Source of the DNA: Jatrophihabitans_A lederbergiae
Lineage (GTDB): Bacteria; Actinomycetota; Actinomycetes; Mycobacteriales; Jatrophihabitantaceae
Length of the DNA stretch: 64,000 nt
Assembly: GCF_031845305.1 (NCBI RefSeq)
Contig: NZ_JAVREH010000013.1
Coordinates: 1 to 64,000 of the forward strand
Reading direction: 5' to 3'
Part shown: piece after piece, positions 34,173-42,621 of the stretch
Numbering within the stretch: the first letter of the stretch is position 1
Layout of the letters: every line of letters starts with the position of its first letter
Notes under the pieces: generated by a model
Seen by the model: the letters and a program-made list of their open reading frames with translations, nothing else
What the model was told of the DNA's origin: nothing
Databases searched by the model: none
Made by a program: the position numbers and the translations under genes

Positions 34173-35744
34173 TCAGTCAGGCGGGGTTGCCTCCGGCGCC
34201 CCCGCCTCCGGCGCTGGTGGCTCGACAGGTTGTGCCTCCCAGAGCGAGGCGAGGGCATAGCAGAGGACGTGCAACGCCAGCCGCTGCTCCGGCTCGTCGA
34301 AGCTCAGGCCCAACTGCTTCGCCCGCCCGACCCGTGCGAGAACGGTATTGCGATGCACTCCGAGCCGGTGCGAGGCCTGGCTCAGTGCCCCTCCGGAGTC
34401 GAGCACGGCGAGGACGGTGTCCACCAACGCCACGCGGTCACGCGCACCCATCAGATCACCCAGGCAGAGTTCGGCCACCTGGGCGATTTCAGCCACCGGC
34501 AGCCAGGCAAGCGCAGCCTTGGCGCCGACCTGGTCGAACCACTGCACCGTCGGGCCGGCCTCCCGGGCGACATGGGCCGCGAGCCGAGCCTCGGCCACCG
34601 ATCGCATCAGTCCGGCGACACCCGGGTGCGCACGCCCGACGCCGACAACGAGGTCGTACGCGGCGGCCGAGTCGCGGAACGACGTCAACGCCCGCCGCAG
34701 CGGCGCGCCACCGTCGGGCTCCACACTGCTCTGCCACGACACCCACCCGTCGCCGTCGGCGATCAGTGGCCAGGTCGGTCGTCCCAGCTGCCACGCCGTC
34801 CGGACCAGGTGGGTCAGTTCCTGCGGTGGGTCCCCTTGGGACCGCAGCGGCGCCAGCCACACCGCCCGATTCAGGTGCTCGACCTGCCATCCCAGCTCGC
34901 TGCTCCAGGGTGGCGGGTCCACGACGGCCGAATCTATCGGGGATGCGTGGGGCGGCGGCTCACTGGCAAGCCGGCGCAGCAGGTCGAAAGCCGCCTGCTC
35001 GTGGGCGGCATGCATCGAGGTGTTCAGTCGCGTCTGTGCCCAGGCAGCAAGCAGGGACGGTCGGGCCAGCCTCAACAGTGACTCGACCTGTTGCGCCGCG
35101 GCGGGCACGTGCTCAGGGACCGCCGCGACCAGCCGTGCCCAGGTCCGCTCCCCCGGCCCGTCCACCGGCACCGACACCTGAGCCACGTTCGGGCGCGCCT
35201 GGACAGCCGCGGCTCGACCGGCCACCACCGCGTCGCCGACCACGAGGGCCACCGCAACGGTGTCCAACTCGCTGTTCAGCACGCCGAGCACGCCCCGGAT
35301 GCTCGTCTGCTCGGCAAGACGCTCGGCGCACCGCGCCTGCCGCAGGGCCCGCGCCGACGCCGGCGCGCTGACCTGTGCGGCAAGGCGCAGCGCGACATCG
35401 ACCGGATCCTGGTCGATGAGTAGCAGAGCCATGGTCAGCCGCTGGGCCAGCGCCGTGCCCGACGGCGCGGCGACCGCCCTCGGCACTACCACGCCCGAGG
35501 CGTTGCGCTCCCACGCCAGGTGCAACGCGGCCGCCAGGGACCAACCACCCGTCGCTACCTCGGCATGCAGGACTACCAGGGAGTGCGGGGTGCAGCGGCG
35601 TAACCGGTCGAACGTCTCGGCGAGGATCACCTGCTCCACCCGCCGGGACGGGTCGGGTAGTTGAACCGTTTTCGCCGACGCGAGCGGATCGACCCGGATC
35701 AGCTCCGAGAGCAGGATGGGAAGGGTGGACGGGCGCGGTTTCAT
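34173..35744 (-). CDS. PucR/CdaR-type transcriptional regulator
   Basis: A 523-residue regulator. The C-terminal helix-turn-helix of the PucR type is clear (LVDTVLAVLDSGGALSQASHRLGVHRNTVLARVGRA). The N-terminal half shows a PucR-like ligand region (IRVDPLASAKTVQLPDP...SLVVLHAE), and a GGDEF-related middle domain is likely at about 280-400. In other bacteria such proteins control purine, allantoin, proline or amino-acid catabolism. The ATG has GAGGAG upstream. It is the last gene of a seven-gene minus-strand run and lies 10 bases behind the DUF917 gene. It probably controls this operon and perhaps the two HyuAB operons. Confidence 0.88.
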   Translation of the reverse strand: MKPRPSTLPILLSELIRVDPLASAKTVQLPDPSRRVEQVILAETFDRLRRCTPHSLVVLHAEVATGGWSLAAALHLAWERNASGVVVPRAVAAPSGTALAQRLTMALLLIDQDPVDVALRLAAQVSAPASARALRQARCAERLAEQTSIRGVLGVLNSELDTVAVALVVGDAVVAGRAAAVQARPNVAQVSVPVDGPGERTWARLVAAVPEHVPAAAQQVESLLRLARPSLLAAWAQTRLNTSMHAAHEQAAFDLLRRLASEPPPHASPIDSAVVDPPPWSSELGWQVEHLNRAVWLAPLRSQGDPPQELTHLVRTAWQLGRPTWPLIADGDGWVSWQSSVEPDGGAPLRRALTSFRDSAAAYDLVVGVGRAHPGVAGLMRSVAEARLAAHVAREAGPTVQWFDQVGAKAALAWLPVAEIAQVAELCLGDLMGARDRVALVDTVLAVLDSGGALSQASHRLGVHRNTVLARVGRAKQLGLSFDEPEQRLALHVLCYALASLWEAQPVEPPAPEAGAPEATPPD

Positions 35745-35754
35745 CGGAGGCTCC

Positions 35755-36870
35755 TCACCGCCGCCTCGGATGGTCCAGATGGATGCCGTGGGAACTGAGG
35801 CCCACCATGGCCAGGCCCTCAGGGGAGTACCAGACCGCATCGGCGCGCGTGACCAGCACGTCGAGAAGGTCGCCCGGCTCGAGGCTGTCCAGGGTCGCAA
35901 GCTCACCGCGCGAGACATCCACCAGACACAACAGGTCCGGCGCGGCCGCGACCAGCGAACCATCGGCAAAGACCGCGACGATCTCGCTGCGAAGTTCGAT
36001 CCGAAGTTGCCTGCCCCGACCGCCGATCTCGTCTATCACCAGGCTGGACGGGTGCGCGGGCATGGTGAGATCGGTGGGCCGGCTCAGGTGTTCCAGCTCG
36101 ACGATCCGCCCGCGACCGATCCGCCGGCAGCCGGTGATAGCCGCCAGACGGGTCACGAGCAAGTCGGGGTCGGTGCGCTCCAGCAGCAAGCGTCCGACAT
36201 TGATCAGCCGCGACACCGTGCCAGGCAGGGCCGCGCGCCGCAGCACTCCAGCTGTGGTGGGGTAGGCCGCCAGTGCCGCCCAGCCGCCAAGGATGTCGAC
36301 GTTCGCGCGTAGCAGCCGGTCGGCCCGCGGCCCGGTCGGCACGTCGATCAGCACGCTCTCGCCGGTTGGGCCCTGCGCCACCATCGGCGCCGGTGAAACG
36401 CCGGCCAGGTGCATCGCGGTCTGGTGGATCAGGGCGTAGGTACGTCCCATCCCGTCCGCATCCAGCAACGGCACCCCCAGCTGGGACGCGGCAACCACGG
36501 GCACCAGGGCGCTGACGGTCGCGGCGGCCAATGGGTATACCGCACCGAAACTCACCTGTTGCAATCGCTCGATGTGCTGTACGGCACGGGCGAACTCGTC
36601 CCCGGACGGTGGCACGTCAGCGAGTGCGGAGCCTGAGCCCACCACGCAGAGCGAGACGCAGGGCGTGTCCGGATCGATCGACTCCGGCCGTCGTAGCACC
36701 ACTGGGCCGTTGCGGTTCAGCAGTCCGGTGAGCCATGCCGTGAGCGATGACTTGCTCGCATCCCCCACTGCCGGTGAGTAAAACCTTGCTCCCTCGTACA
36801 GCGCGGTCACGTCCGCCGCGGCTATCGAGGCGATAGCGCCGACGTAGCCCGAGGCCGCTGCGGGTCTCAC
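35755..36870 (-). CDS. DUF917 (S-methyl-thiohydantoin desulfurase-type) protein
   Basis: A 371-residue DUF917 protein. The diagnostic core is visible: PLAAATVSALVPVVAASQLGVPLLDADGMGRTYALIHQTAMHLAGV, with its DADGMGR centre. The family is often encoded beside HyuA-type proteins, and one characterised member acts on an S-methyl thiohydantoin in ergothioneine breakdown. The usual N-terminal GGGG-type segment of the family is replaced here by a shorter opening, so the protein may start slightly late or be divergent. The GTG start overlaps the stop of the HyuA-like gene (GTGA), and PucR follows by 10 bases. Confidence 0.85.
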   Translation of the reverse strand: MRPAAASGYVGAIASIAAADVTALYEGARFYSPAVGDASKSSLTAWLTGLLNRNGPVVLRRPESIDPDTPCVSLCVVGSGSALADVPPSGDEFARAVQHIERLQQVSFGAVYPLAAATVSALVPVVAASQLGVPLLDADGMGRTYALIHQTAMHLAGVSPAPMVAQGPTGESVLIDVPTGPRADRLLRANVDILGGWAALAAYPTTAGVLRRAALPGTVSRLINVGRLLLERTDPDLLVTRLAAITGCRRIGRGRIVELEHLSRPTDLTMPAHPSSLVIDEIGGRGRQLRIELRSEIVAVFADGSLVAAAPDLLCLVDVSRGELATLDSLEPGDLLDVLVTRADAVWYSPEGLAMVGLSSHGIHLDHPRRR

Positions 36871-38180
36871 GGCGACACCGGTTCCCGGATGGCCGCGCGG
36901 CCGGCTTCGGTGTCGGGCGCACCAGCCACCCGCACTCGGACCCGCACCATGCCGGACGGGCTATACGGAACGGCCACCGTCGAGACCTCGGCGATATAGG
37001 TCGACCCGGGCGCGGCTCCGTTGGCCATCACGATTGCGGTCGCGCGCTGCTCGGCGTCCTGGCGCACCCGCTCGAGTTGGGGCGCCGAGCGGATGAAAGC
37101 CACTTCATCCAGCCAGGACGTCGGCTGGCTCACCGCAGCGCCGGTGCAAGCCAGCTCTGCCGCATCGCGATCGGTCAGCACCACCGGTACGTCAGTTACC
37201 CGACGCAGCTCTCCGTCCTCGGGCGACGGCCCAGGGTCAGGCGCGAGTACCGCGGTGGGCACCACGAGTTCGGTGCCGATGCCGGCAAGCTCACCGGAAC
37301 GCACCACAACCAGGCCACGACGTACATCTCCGGCGACCTGGCCGCTCGGGCGTGGCAGCAGGATGCGGCAATCTAGGATGCCTTTGAGATACGCGGCCCC
37401 GCGCAACTGCAGGGCATCGTCGGCGCCGAGAGCGACGACGGGCAGTGCCCGAACCTGCGCCGGTGTGCTGTAGCCACCGTCACCGCGGGCCACCCGCAAG
37501 GAGGCCTTCGGCGCCGAGCGAGCCAGCGCGCGCTCACATCGCCGCAGCAGGCGGTCGGTGAGCGCTGCGAGCGCGCAGTCAAGAGTCACCGTGGCCTCGC
37601 GGGCGACCAGTCCCTGACCGCCGAAACCGCTGGCGGCCGAGATTCTGGCGTCCGGTAAGGCAGCTTGGACCGCGTCGGCGACGTCACGCTCGTGCTGCGG
37701 CTGAGCCTGCGAGCCGGCACCGACGATGGCTACGCGGGTAATGGCGGCGGCCTGTAGCTCCCGGCAGAGTTCAACCACACCGGTCACGTCGAGCGGACAC
37801 AATTCGTTGCCGAGCAGATCGTGGCCGCCGGCGACCGTGAACCGCCGCGCGATCAACCGCTCGACCAGCTCGGCCGGCGACCGGGCCAGGGCTGGATCGC
37901 TCGCTGCTCGCGGAACAATCCGGATCACCATGACGAGTGGCACATCCGGCAGCGGCTGCACCACGGCCGCCAGCAGCACCTGCGAGATATCGACCGTCAC
38001 TGCTTCGAGCGCACCCGGCGCGGCGCGGACGACCGCCGCGAGCAGCTCGTCTATCGCGTGCGGCCCTGCCGCGACCGGCGGAAGAGGACGAACGTCCCCG
38101 CCCTGGATCACCACCGCGTCGCAACGATGGTGCCGCAAGCTGATTCCCGCGTACACGGGTTCTCCGACTGGGGGCGACAT
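36867..38180 (-). CDS. Degenerate, short HyuA-like protein
   Basis: A 437-residue protein related to the hydantoinase/oxoprolinase A family and shorter than usual (about 500 for the short DUF917-linked type, about 690 for HyuA). The family's DxGGTxTDVV phosphate motif is replaced by GISLRHHRCDAVVI, so ATP binding at this site is doubtful. Family-like parts remain: AITRVAIVGAGSQAQPQHERDVA, ISAASGFGGQGLVAREATVTLDCALA and RVARGDGGYSTPAQVRALPV. The chosen ATG lacks a good ribosome-binding site. It overlaps the DUF917 start and probably forms a complex with that protein. The family call is reasonably safe; activity is not. Confidence 0.72.
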   Translation of the reverse strand: MSPPVGEPVYAGISLRHHRCDAVVIQGGDVRPLPPVAAGPHAIDELLAAVVRAAPGALEAVTVDISQVLLAAVVQPLPDVPLVMVIRIVPRAASDPALARSPAELVERLIARRFTVAGGHDLLGNELCPLDVTGVVELCRELQAAAITRVAIVGAGSQAQPQHERDVADAVQAALPDARISAASGFGGQGLVAREATVTLDCALAALTDRLLRRCERALARSAPKASLRVARGDGGYSTPAQVRALPVVALGADDALQLRGAAYLKGILDCRILLPRPSGQVAGDVRRGLVVVRSGELAGIGTELVVPTAVLAPDPGPSPEDGELRRVTDVPVVLTDRDAAELACTGAAVSQPTSWLDEVAFIRSAPQLERVRQDAEQRATAIVMANGAAPGSTYIAEVSTVAVPYSPSGMVRVRVRVAGAPDTEAGRAAIREPVSP

Positions 38181-38199
38181 TCGAGAAGGGTATGCGTGG

Positions 38200-39201
38200 C
38201 TAGCGAGCCCGCTTGCGCAGCCACCGATCGACGCCGACGGCAAACAGGATCAAGCACCCCTGCACGACCTGCTGGTAGGTGGTGTTCCAGCCCAGCAGGT
38301 TGAATCCGTTGCCGATCAGCGTCAGCAACAATGCCCCCACAACCCCACGCCAGATCGCGCCCTCGCCGCCGACAATGCTGGTGCCGCCGATGACAGCAGC
38401 CGCAATCGCCGACAGCTCCAACCCGGTCGCCATGCTCGACTGTGCCGAGCCGGCACGCGAGGCGAGGATGAGACCGGCCAGCGCCGAGCACATCCCGCTG
38501 ACCACGTATACGGCGACGTGGATTTGGCCCACCCTGATGCCGGAAAGGCGAGCAGCCTCGGAGTTGCCGCCGACCGCGTACACGCGCCGGCCGAAGGTGG
38601 TCGCCGAGACAACGATCCCGATGACGGCGACGACGATGATGAACAGGATGGTCGCGGATGTGAGGTTGAACAGCGACGGCCAGGTCAGGACGCCGAAGTC
38701 GGTCCCTTGGCTGCTCAGCGGGTACACGATCGCACCCGCGGTGAGGACGACGGCCAGGCCGCGGTAGATGATGCTGGTCGCAAGGGTGGCGATGAAGGAG
38801 TTGACCCCGCTGCGCACCACGATGGTTCCGGTGATCAGTCCCAGCACGGCGCCCGCGAGGACGGCTGTTCCGAATCCGAGCGGAACACCGACCGCCCGGA
38901 CCGCCTTGACCCCGATGATCGCCGAGAGCGCCAGTGTCGCGCTCGCGGTGAGGTCGAAAACTCCGCTGAGGATACATACCGTCGCGCCGGCCGCGAGCAG
39001 ACCGATGACCGCGCACTGATCCAGCAGGTTGACCATGTTGGCCGTGGTGAGGAAGGTGTCGGTGCTCAAAGACAGCGCGACAACGATCGCGACGGCCGCG
39101 ACGACAATGCCGTAATCGCGAACGCGGAAGGCGCGGCGCACGCTGGCGTCCGGGTCGGCATGCGGCGCGGCGCTGGTCTTCTTGGCAGCGTCGATGGTCA
39201 C
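38200..39201 (-). CDS. Rbs-type sugar/nucleoside ABC transporter permease
   Basis: A 333-residue membrane protein of the BPD_transp_2 group (RbsC/AraH/XylH), with about nine or ten helices. Recognisable features are NMVNLLDQCAVIGLLAAGATVCILSG-type first helices (here split over residues 55-80), GLITGTIVVRSGVNSFIATLATSIIYRGLA and AAAVIGGTSIVGGEGAIWRG, the conserved cytoplasmic loop. It forms the channel of a sugar, sugar-alcohol or nucleoside importer. Its start overlaps the ATPase stop by four bases. The HyuA-like gene follows after 19 bases, tying transport to the ring-processing genes. Confidence 0.93.
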   Translation of the reverse strand: MTIDAAKKTSAAPHADPDASVRRAFRVRDYGIVVAAVAIVVALSLSTDTFLTTANMVNLLDQCAVIGLLAAGATVCILSGVFDLTASATLALSAIIGVKAVRAVGVPLGFGTAVLAGAVLGLITGTIVVRSGVNSFIATLATSIIYRGLAVVLTAGAIVYPLSSQGTDFGVLTWPSLFNLTSATILFIIVVAVIGIVVSATTFGRRVYAVGGNSEAARLSGIRVGQIHVAVYVVSGMCSALAGLILASRAGSAQSSMATGLELSAIAAAVIGGTSIVGGEGAIWRGVVGALLLTLIGNGFNLLGWNTTYQQVVQGCLILFAVGVDRWLRKRAR

Positions 39202-40712
39202 GTGATTTCTCCTTCGTCTCCAAACGCAGCGGCGATGACGACTTCGCGCGGCGTGCCGCGGGGGAAGTCGCCGACCGCACGCCCGTGCCGCAGCACGAGC
39301 ACTCGGTGCGAGAGCCCGAGCAGCTCTTCGATCTCGGAAGACACGCAGATGACGGCCATTCCCTCAGCTGCGAGCCCGGTGATGAGGTGGTGGATCTGTG
39401 CTTTGGCCGCGACGTCTACGCCACGGGTCGGCTCATCGATCAGCAGCACCCGCGGCGAACGCAGCAGCCACTTGGCGAACAGAGCCTTTTGCTGGTTACC
39501 ACCTGACAGCGTCTCGACAGGGGCATCCTTGCGCGCGACCCGGATGTCCACCGCGCGGGAGACATTGTCGACGGCTGTACGTTCGGCTGCTCGGTGCACG
39601 AAGGGTCCCCGTCGTCGCTCACCGAGCGAGGCCAATGCGACGTTGTCCTGTACGGAGCGGGCCATCACCAAGCCCTGTTCCTTGCGCGACTCCGGCACCA
39701 ACGCCACGCCGGCCGACATGCTGCGACGCGGGCTCATCGAAGTGATCGTCGTGCCATCGACCTCGATGACGCCATCGACGGCCTTGTCGGCGCCGAACAG
39801 CAGCCGCAGCGTCTCGGTGCGGCCACTGCCCACGAGACCGGCAATGCCGAGGATCTCGCCGGCGCGAACGGTGAGATCGACATCGTGCACCAGCCCCCTG
39901 CGCAGACCGCTGGCAGACAGCCGCACCGGCGCGTCCGGCGGCACCGGCGCCGGTTCGGGGTACAGCATGTCGACCTCACGTCCGACCATGTGCCGCACCA
40001 GCGAACCCGGCGTGTGGTTGGCAACGTCGTCGCTCAGGACGAGCGAGCCGTCCCGCAGGACGGTGACCCGGTCGGCGACCCCGAGCACCTCGTCCAGGAA
40101 GTGGGATACCAGGATCACCGTTGTCCCATTGGCGGAAAGTCGGCGGATGAGTTCGAGCAGGTTCGCTTTCTCATGCTCGGCCAGCACGGCGGTGGGCTCG
40201 TCCAGCGCCAACACGCGTGCGCCGCGACCCAGCGAACGCAGGATTTCGACCTGCTGTTGGGTTCCGATGGGCAGCCGGTCGACCCGCTCGCGTGGATCGA
40301 CATCGAAGCCGGTGAACTCGATGAGTTCATCGAATCTGCGGCGGTCCGCCCGGGCTTGGCGGAATCCCAGACGATTCGCCCATCGCGCGAGAAAGACGTT
40401 CTCGAGTACCGACAACACCGGCACCAACGCCCCCTCTTGGGAGATAAGGCTGACGCCATGGGCGATTGCGTCACGCGGATTGCCGACGCTCACCGGCGCG
40501 CCGTCGAAGTGTAGGGAGCCGGTGTCGGCGCGAATCGCGCCGCCCAGAATCTTGAGCAGGGTGCTTTTGCCTGCGCCGTTCTCCCCCACGAGGCTGTGCA
40601 CCTCGCCCGGGGCGATGTCCAGGTCGACGTCGCGAAGCACCGACACGCCGCTGTAGCGCTTGCCGACTCCGCGTACGGCCACCGCCGGCGCTCGGTTACC
40701 GGTACGTGTCAT
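39198..40712 (-). CDS. Rbs-type ABC transporter ATP-binding protein (two ABC domains)
   Basis: A 504-residue ATPase with tandem nucleotide-binding domains. The first has intact Walker A (GENGAGKST), signature (DRLPIGTQQQVEIL, a common variant) and Walker B (RVLALDEPTAVLAEHE). The second has the usual degenerate Walker A (GLVGSGRTETLRLLFG) and an intact signature (LSGGNQQKALFAKWL) and Walker B (VLLIDEPTRGVD). This asymmetry is normal for RbsA/MglA. The ATG has GGAGG five bases upstream. It lies between the binding-protein and permease genes. An antisense frame of almost 1 kb-scale length runs against it and is an artefact of high GC. Confidence 0.95.
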   Translation of the reverse strand: MTRTGNRAPAVAVRGVGKRYSGVSVLRDVDLDIAPGEVHSLVGENGAGKSTLLKILGGAIRADTGSLHFDGAPVSVGNPRDAIAHGVSLISQEGALVPVLSVLENVFLARWANRLGFRQARADRRRFDELIEFTGFDVDPRERVDRLPIGTQQQVEILRSLGRGARVLALDEPTAVLAEHEKANLLELIRRLSANGTTVILVSHFLDEVLGVADRVTVLRDGSLVLSDDVANHTPGSLVRHMVGREVDMLYPEPAPVPPDAPVRLSASGLRRGLVHDVDLTVRAGEILGIAGLVGSGRTETLRLLFGADKAVDGVIEVDGTTITSMSPRRSMSAGVALVPESRKEQGLVMARSVQDNVALASLGERRRGPFVHRAAERTAVDNVSRAVDIRVARKDAPVETLSGGNQQKALFAKWLLRSPRVLLIDEPTRGVDVAAKAQIHHLITGLAAEGMAVICVSSEIEELLGLSHRVLVLRHGRAVGDFPRGTPREVVIAAAFGDEGEIT

Positions 40713-40785
40713 CGCGTCCTCCAGTCGGGCCCCGGTGTGAAGTGGAGCGGGGACGGCGTGCTGCACCGTCCCCGCTTCGGCTGTG

Positions 40786-41817
40786 TCAGTCCGAGTAGTC
40801 GGCGGTGACCCCGGCAAGCGTCTGCTTCGTGCCAAGGCAGGCGAACTTGGTCAGGTCGCAGGTGGCCATGGACGTCGGTACGTTCTTTCCGCGCGCCTTG
40901 TCCAGCCCAAGCTCGGCCGCCTTGGCGCCATCGGCCTTCTCAGGTACGTCATAAATCGCAAACCAGGCTCCGGAGTTCACCGCGGCAAAGGCCTGAGTCG
41001 AGCCGCCGTTGCCGATGAACTGAATCTTCTTGCCCTTGGCGAGCGGAGCCGCACCTTCCAACGCCTGCGACGAGCCGATCACCACGTTGACGCCGGGGTG
41101 CGCCTGCAACAGGTTCTGCATCGCCGTCCGGCCGCTGTCCTGGGTGTAACCGCCGACGAGGTTGGAGATCACCTCGGCGCCACCGGCTCGAAGATCGTCG
41201 ACTGCTGCTTTGGTTCGGGCCGTGTCCAACGGGAAGTTGGCGAAGCCCTGTAGATAGGCCACCTGGCACTTGCTGACGTTTGCGGCCTTGCAGGCCTGGA
41301 TCCCGAGCTTGGCCAGTCCCTTGCCGTTCACCGTGGGCGGATCGATGATGTTGATCGTGCCGGGCACCTGCGGCTCGGCGGTGTCGTAGCGGCCTCCGAT
41401 GGGGGTGAACTCGGCGACGACCGTGATGCCCGCGGCGATCGCCTGCTTGACCGGGTTCACCATGGCCGTCCCGTCGTTGGCCTGGATGATGACCACGTCG
41501 TAGCGCTTGGACGTCACGGCGTCCTGCAGCTGGTTGACCTGGGTGGGGGCGTCGAAGTTCGCGTCCAGGAAGGTCGCCGACGCGTTGTGCGCCGCGGCGT
41601 ATTCCTGAACTCCGGCCCAGCCTGCCTGCGCGAACGAGTTCGCCTTCGCGAACCCGAGGAAGCCGATGCTCAGTTTCTTGTCCTGCGATACTGACTTACT
41701 CGCGGATGCGGCGCCGGTGGTTCCGGCCGTGCCGGACGAAGGCTTGCTGCACGCTGCAGCCGTCAGCGTCAGGGCGGCGGTCGCACCGACCGCCAGAAGT
41801 CGAACAGCTCGTGTCAC
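40786..41817 (-). CDS. Rbs-type periplasmic-binding-like lipoprotein
   Basis: A 343-residue binding protein of the Peripla_BP_4 family. A lipobox (TLTAAAC, lipidated Cys near residue 23) and a Ser/Gly/Thr tether follow the signal peptide. The ligand domain begins at KLSIGFLGFAKANSFAQAGWAGVQEYAAAHN and shows the family's DVVIIQANDGTAMVNPVKQAIAAGITVVAE. Two cysteines (CKAANVSKCQ and CDLTKFAC) may form disulfides. GAGGAG stands five bases before the GTG start. It is the second gene of the operon, after the ABM protein. It defines what enters the pathway, so its ligand would be the best clue. Confidence 0.93.
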   Translation of the reverse strand: MTRAVRLLAVGATAALTLTAAACSKPSSGTAGTTGAASASKSVSQDKKLSIGFLGFAKANSFAQAGWAGVQEYAAAHNASATFLDANFDAPTQVNQLQDAVTSKRYDVVIIQANDGTAMVNPVKQAIAAGITVVAEFTPIGGRYDTAEPQVPGTINIIDPPTVNGKGLAKLGIQACKAANVSKCQVAYLQGFANFPLDTARTKAAVDDLRAGGAEVISNLVGGYTQDSGRTAMQNLLQAHPGVNVVIGSSQALEGAAPLAKGKKIQFIGNGGSTQAFAAVNSGAWFAIYDVPEKADGAKAAELGLDKARGKNVPTSMATCDLTKFACLGTKQTLAGVTADYSD

Positions 41818-41866
41818 GGGTACTCCTCAGACATTAGGAATGGCGGGAAGTCGTGGGTGGACATAC

Positions 41867-42181
41867 TCACCGCGCGGTCACGAACTGATAAATTGCGCCA
41901 ACAATCGGTTCGCTCCACTCGGTGTCCAGCAGGGTGGCGAGCTGCCGGGACACAGCAGCGCGCCAGGGATCATCGATCCACCGCTGGTAGTCCGCTGGCC
42001 CGTCCCAGTCGGCGATGACCAGGTGGGTGGCGGAAGTGCCACTGATGGACCGCATCAGAACGGCGTCTCGGCAACCGGTGAACTGCCGGGCACGCGTCAG
42101 GACCCCCTTCTCGTCATAGAACTCTTCGAGCGCACGGCCCTGTCCGGTCGCCGCACGAAGGGTGAGGACACTGCGGATCAC
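41867..42181 (-). CDS. Antibiotic-biosynthesis-monooxygenase (ABM) domain protein
   Basis: A 104-residue protein with a single dimeric alpha/beta-barrel fold of the ABM type. Typical elements are the opening beta-strand VIRSVLTLRAA, the helix EEFYDEKGVLTRARQFTGCRDAVLMR and the strand ATHLVIADWDGPADYQRWIDDP. Members are cofactor-free monooxygenases, haem-handling proteins or small isomerase-like enzymes. GGGGAG lies five bases before the GTG start, which is why this start was chosen over longer readings. It is the first gene of the minus-strand operon with the Rbs-type importer, so a role in the same catabolic route is likely. Confidence 0.78.
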   Translation of the reverse strand: MIRSVLTLRAATGQGRALEEFYDEKGVLTRARQFTGCRDAVLMRSISGTSATHLVIADWDGPADYQRWIDDPWRAAVSRQLATLLDTEWSEPIVGAIYQFVTAR

Positions 42182-42621
42182 TGGCGCTCCCCTCGTTCTA
42201 GCTGGTCGATTGCGAAATGCTGTCGTCGTGAACGACGGCGCGAATGTGCGCCGAGCACAGCCTCCGGCGAGCTCGATGTGCAGCGTTCCGGCATGCCGGA
42301 TTCGTTCCGCGCGGGACTGAACCCGAGTCGGTTGACACCCTCGATACCGATGTGTCAGCGTACGAATGATTCGCCGTGCCAACCGGCGAGGATCAATCGG
42401 CTGACCGGCAACCGGCTCGTCATGCACCATCGTGACCGAGGGACAACGGCTTCTGGGTCGGCCTGCTGCACCAGCACGTCGCCGCGCCACGGAATGGTCC
42501 GTGCCGCACCCGGGTGTGCTGCGCATAAATCCCTCGAACTGCCGATGTCGGCACATCCGCCGCGATGGCCGCCTCGCTCCGTCGCACCCTGGCGTGCGCA
42601 CGACGAATGAAAGGCGAACCC
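42182..42621. other. Divergent regulatory gap between ABM and HyuA operons
   Basis: These 440 bases separate two oppositely directed catabolic operons and must contain both promoters. A TTGACA stands at 42332, but no -10 at good distance follows, and a short GTCGT-CGTGA-ACGAC repeat near 42216 is weak. No gene is supported; frames crossing the region show no protein similarity. Confidence 0.5.

Noticed and set aside
37726..40656. A 2.9-kb plus-strand open frame of 976 codons
   Set aside because: It runs antisense to the Rbs-type ATPase, permease and HyuA-like genes, all with clear motifs. Its composition (Arg/Ser/Thr/Pro-rich) is typical of high-GC shadows.
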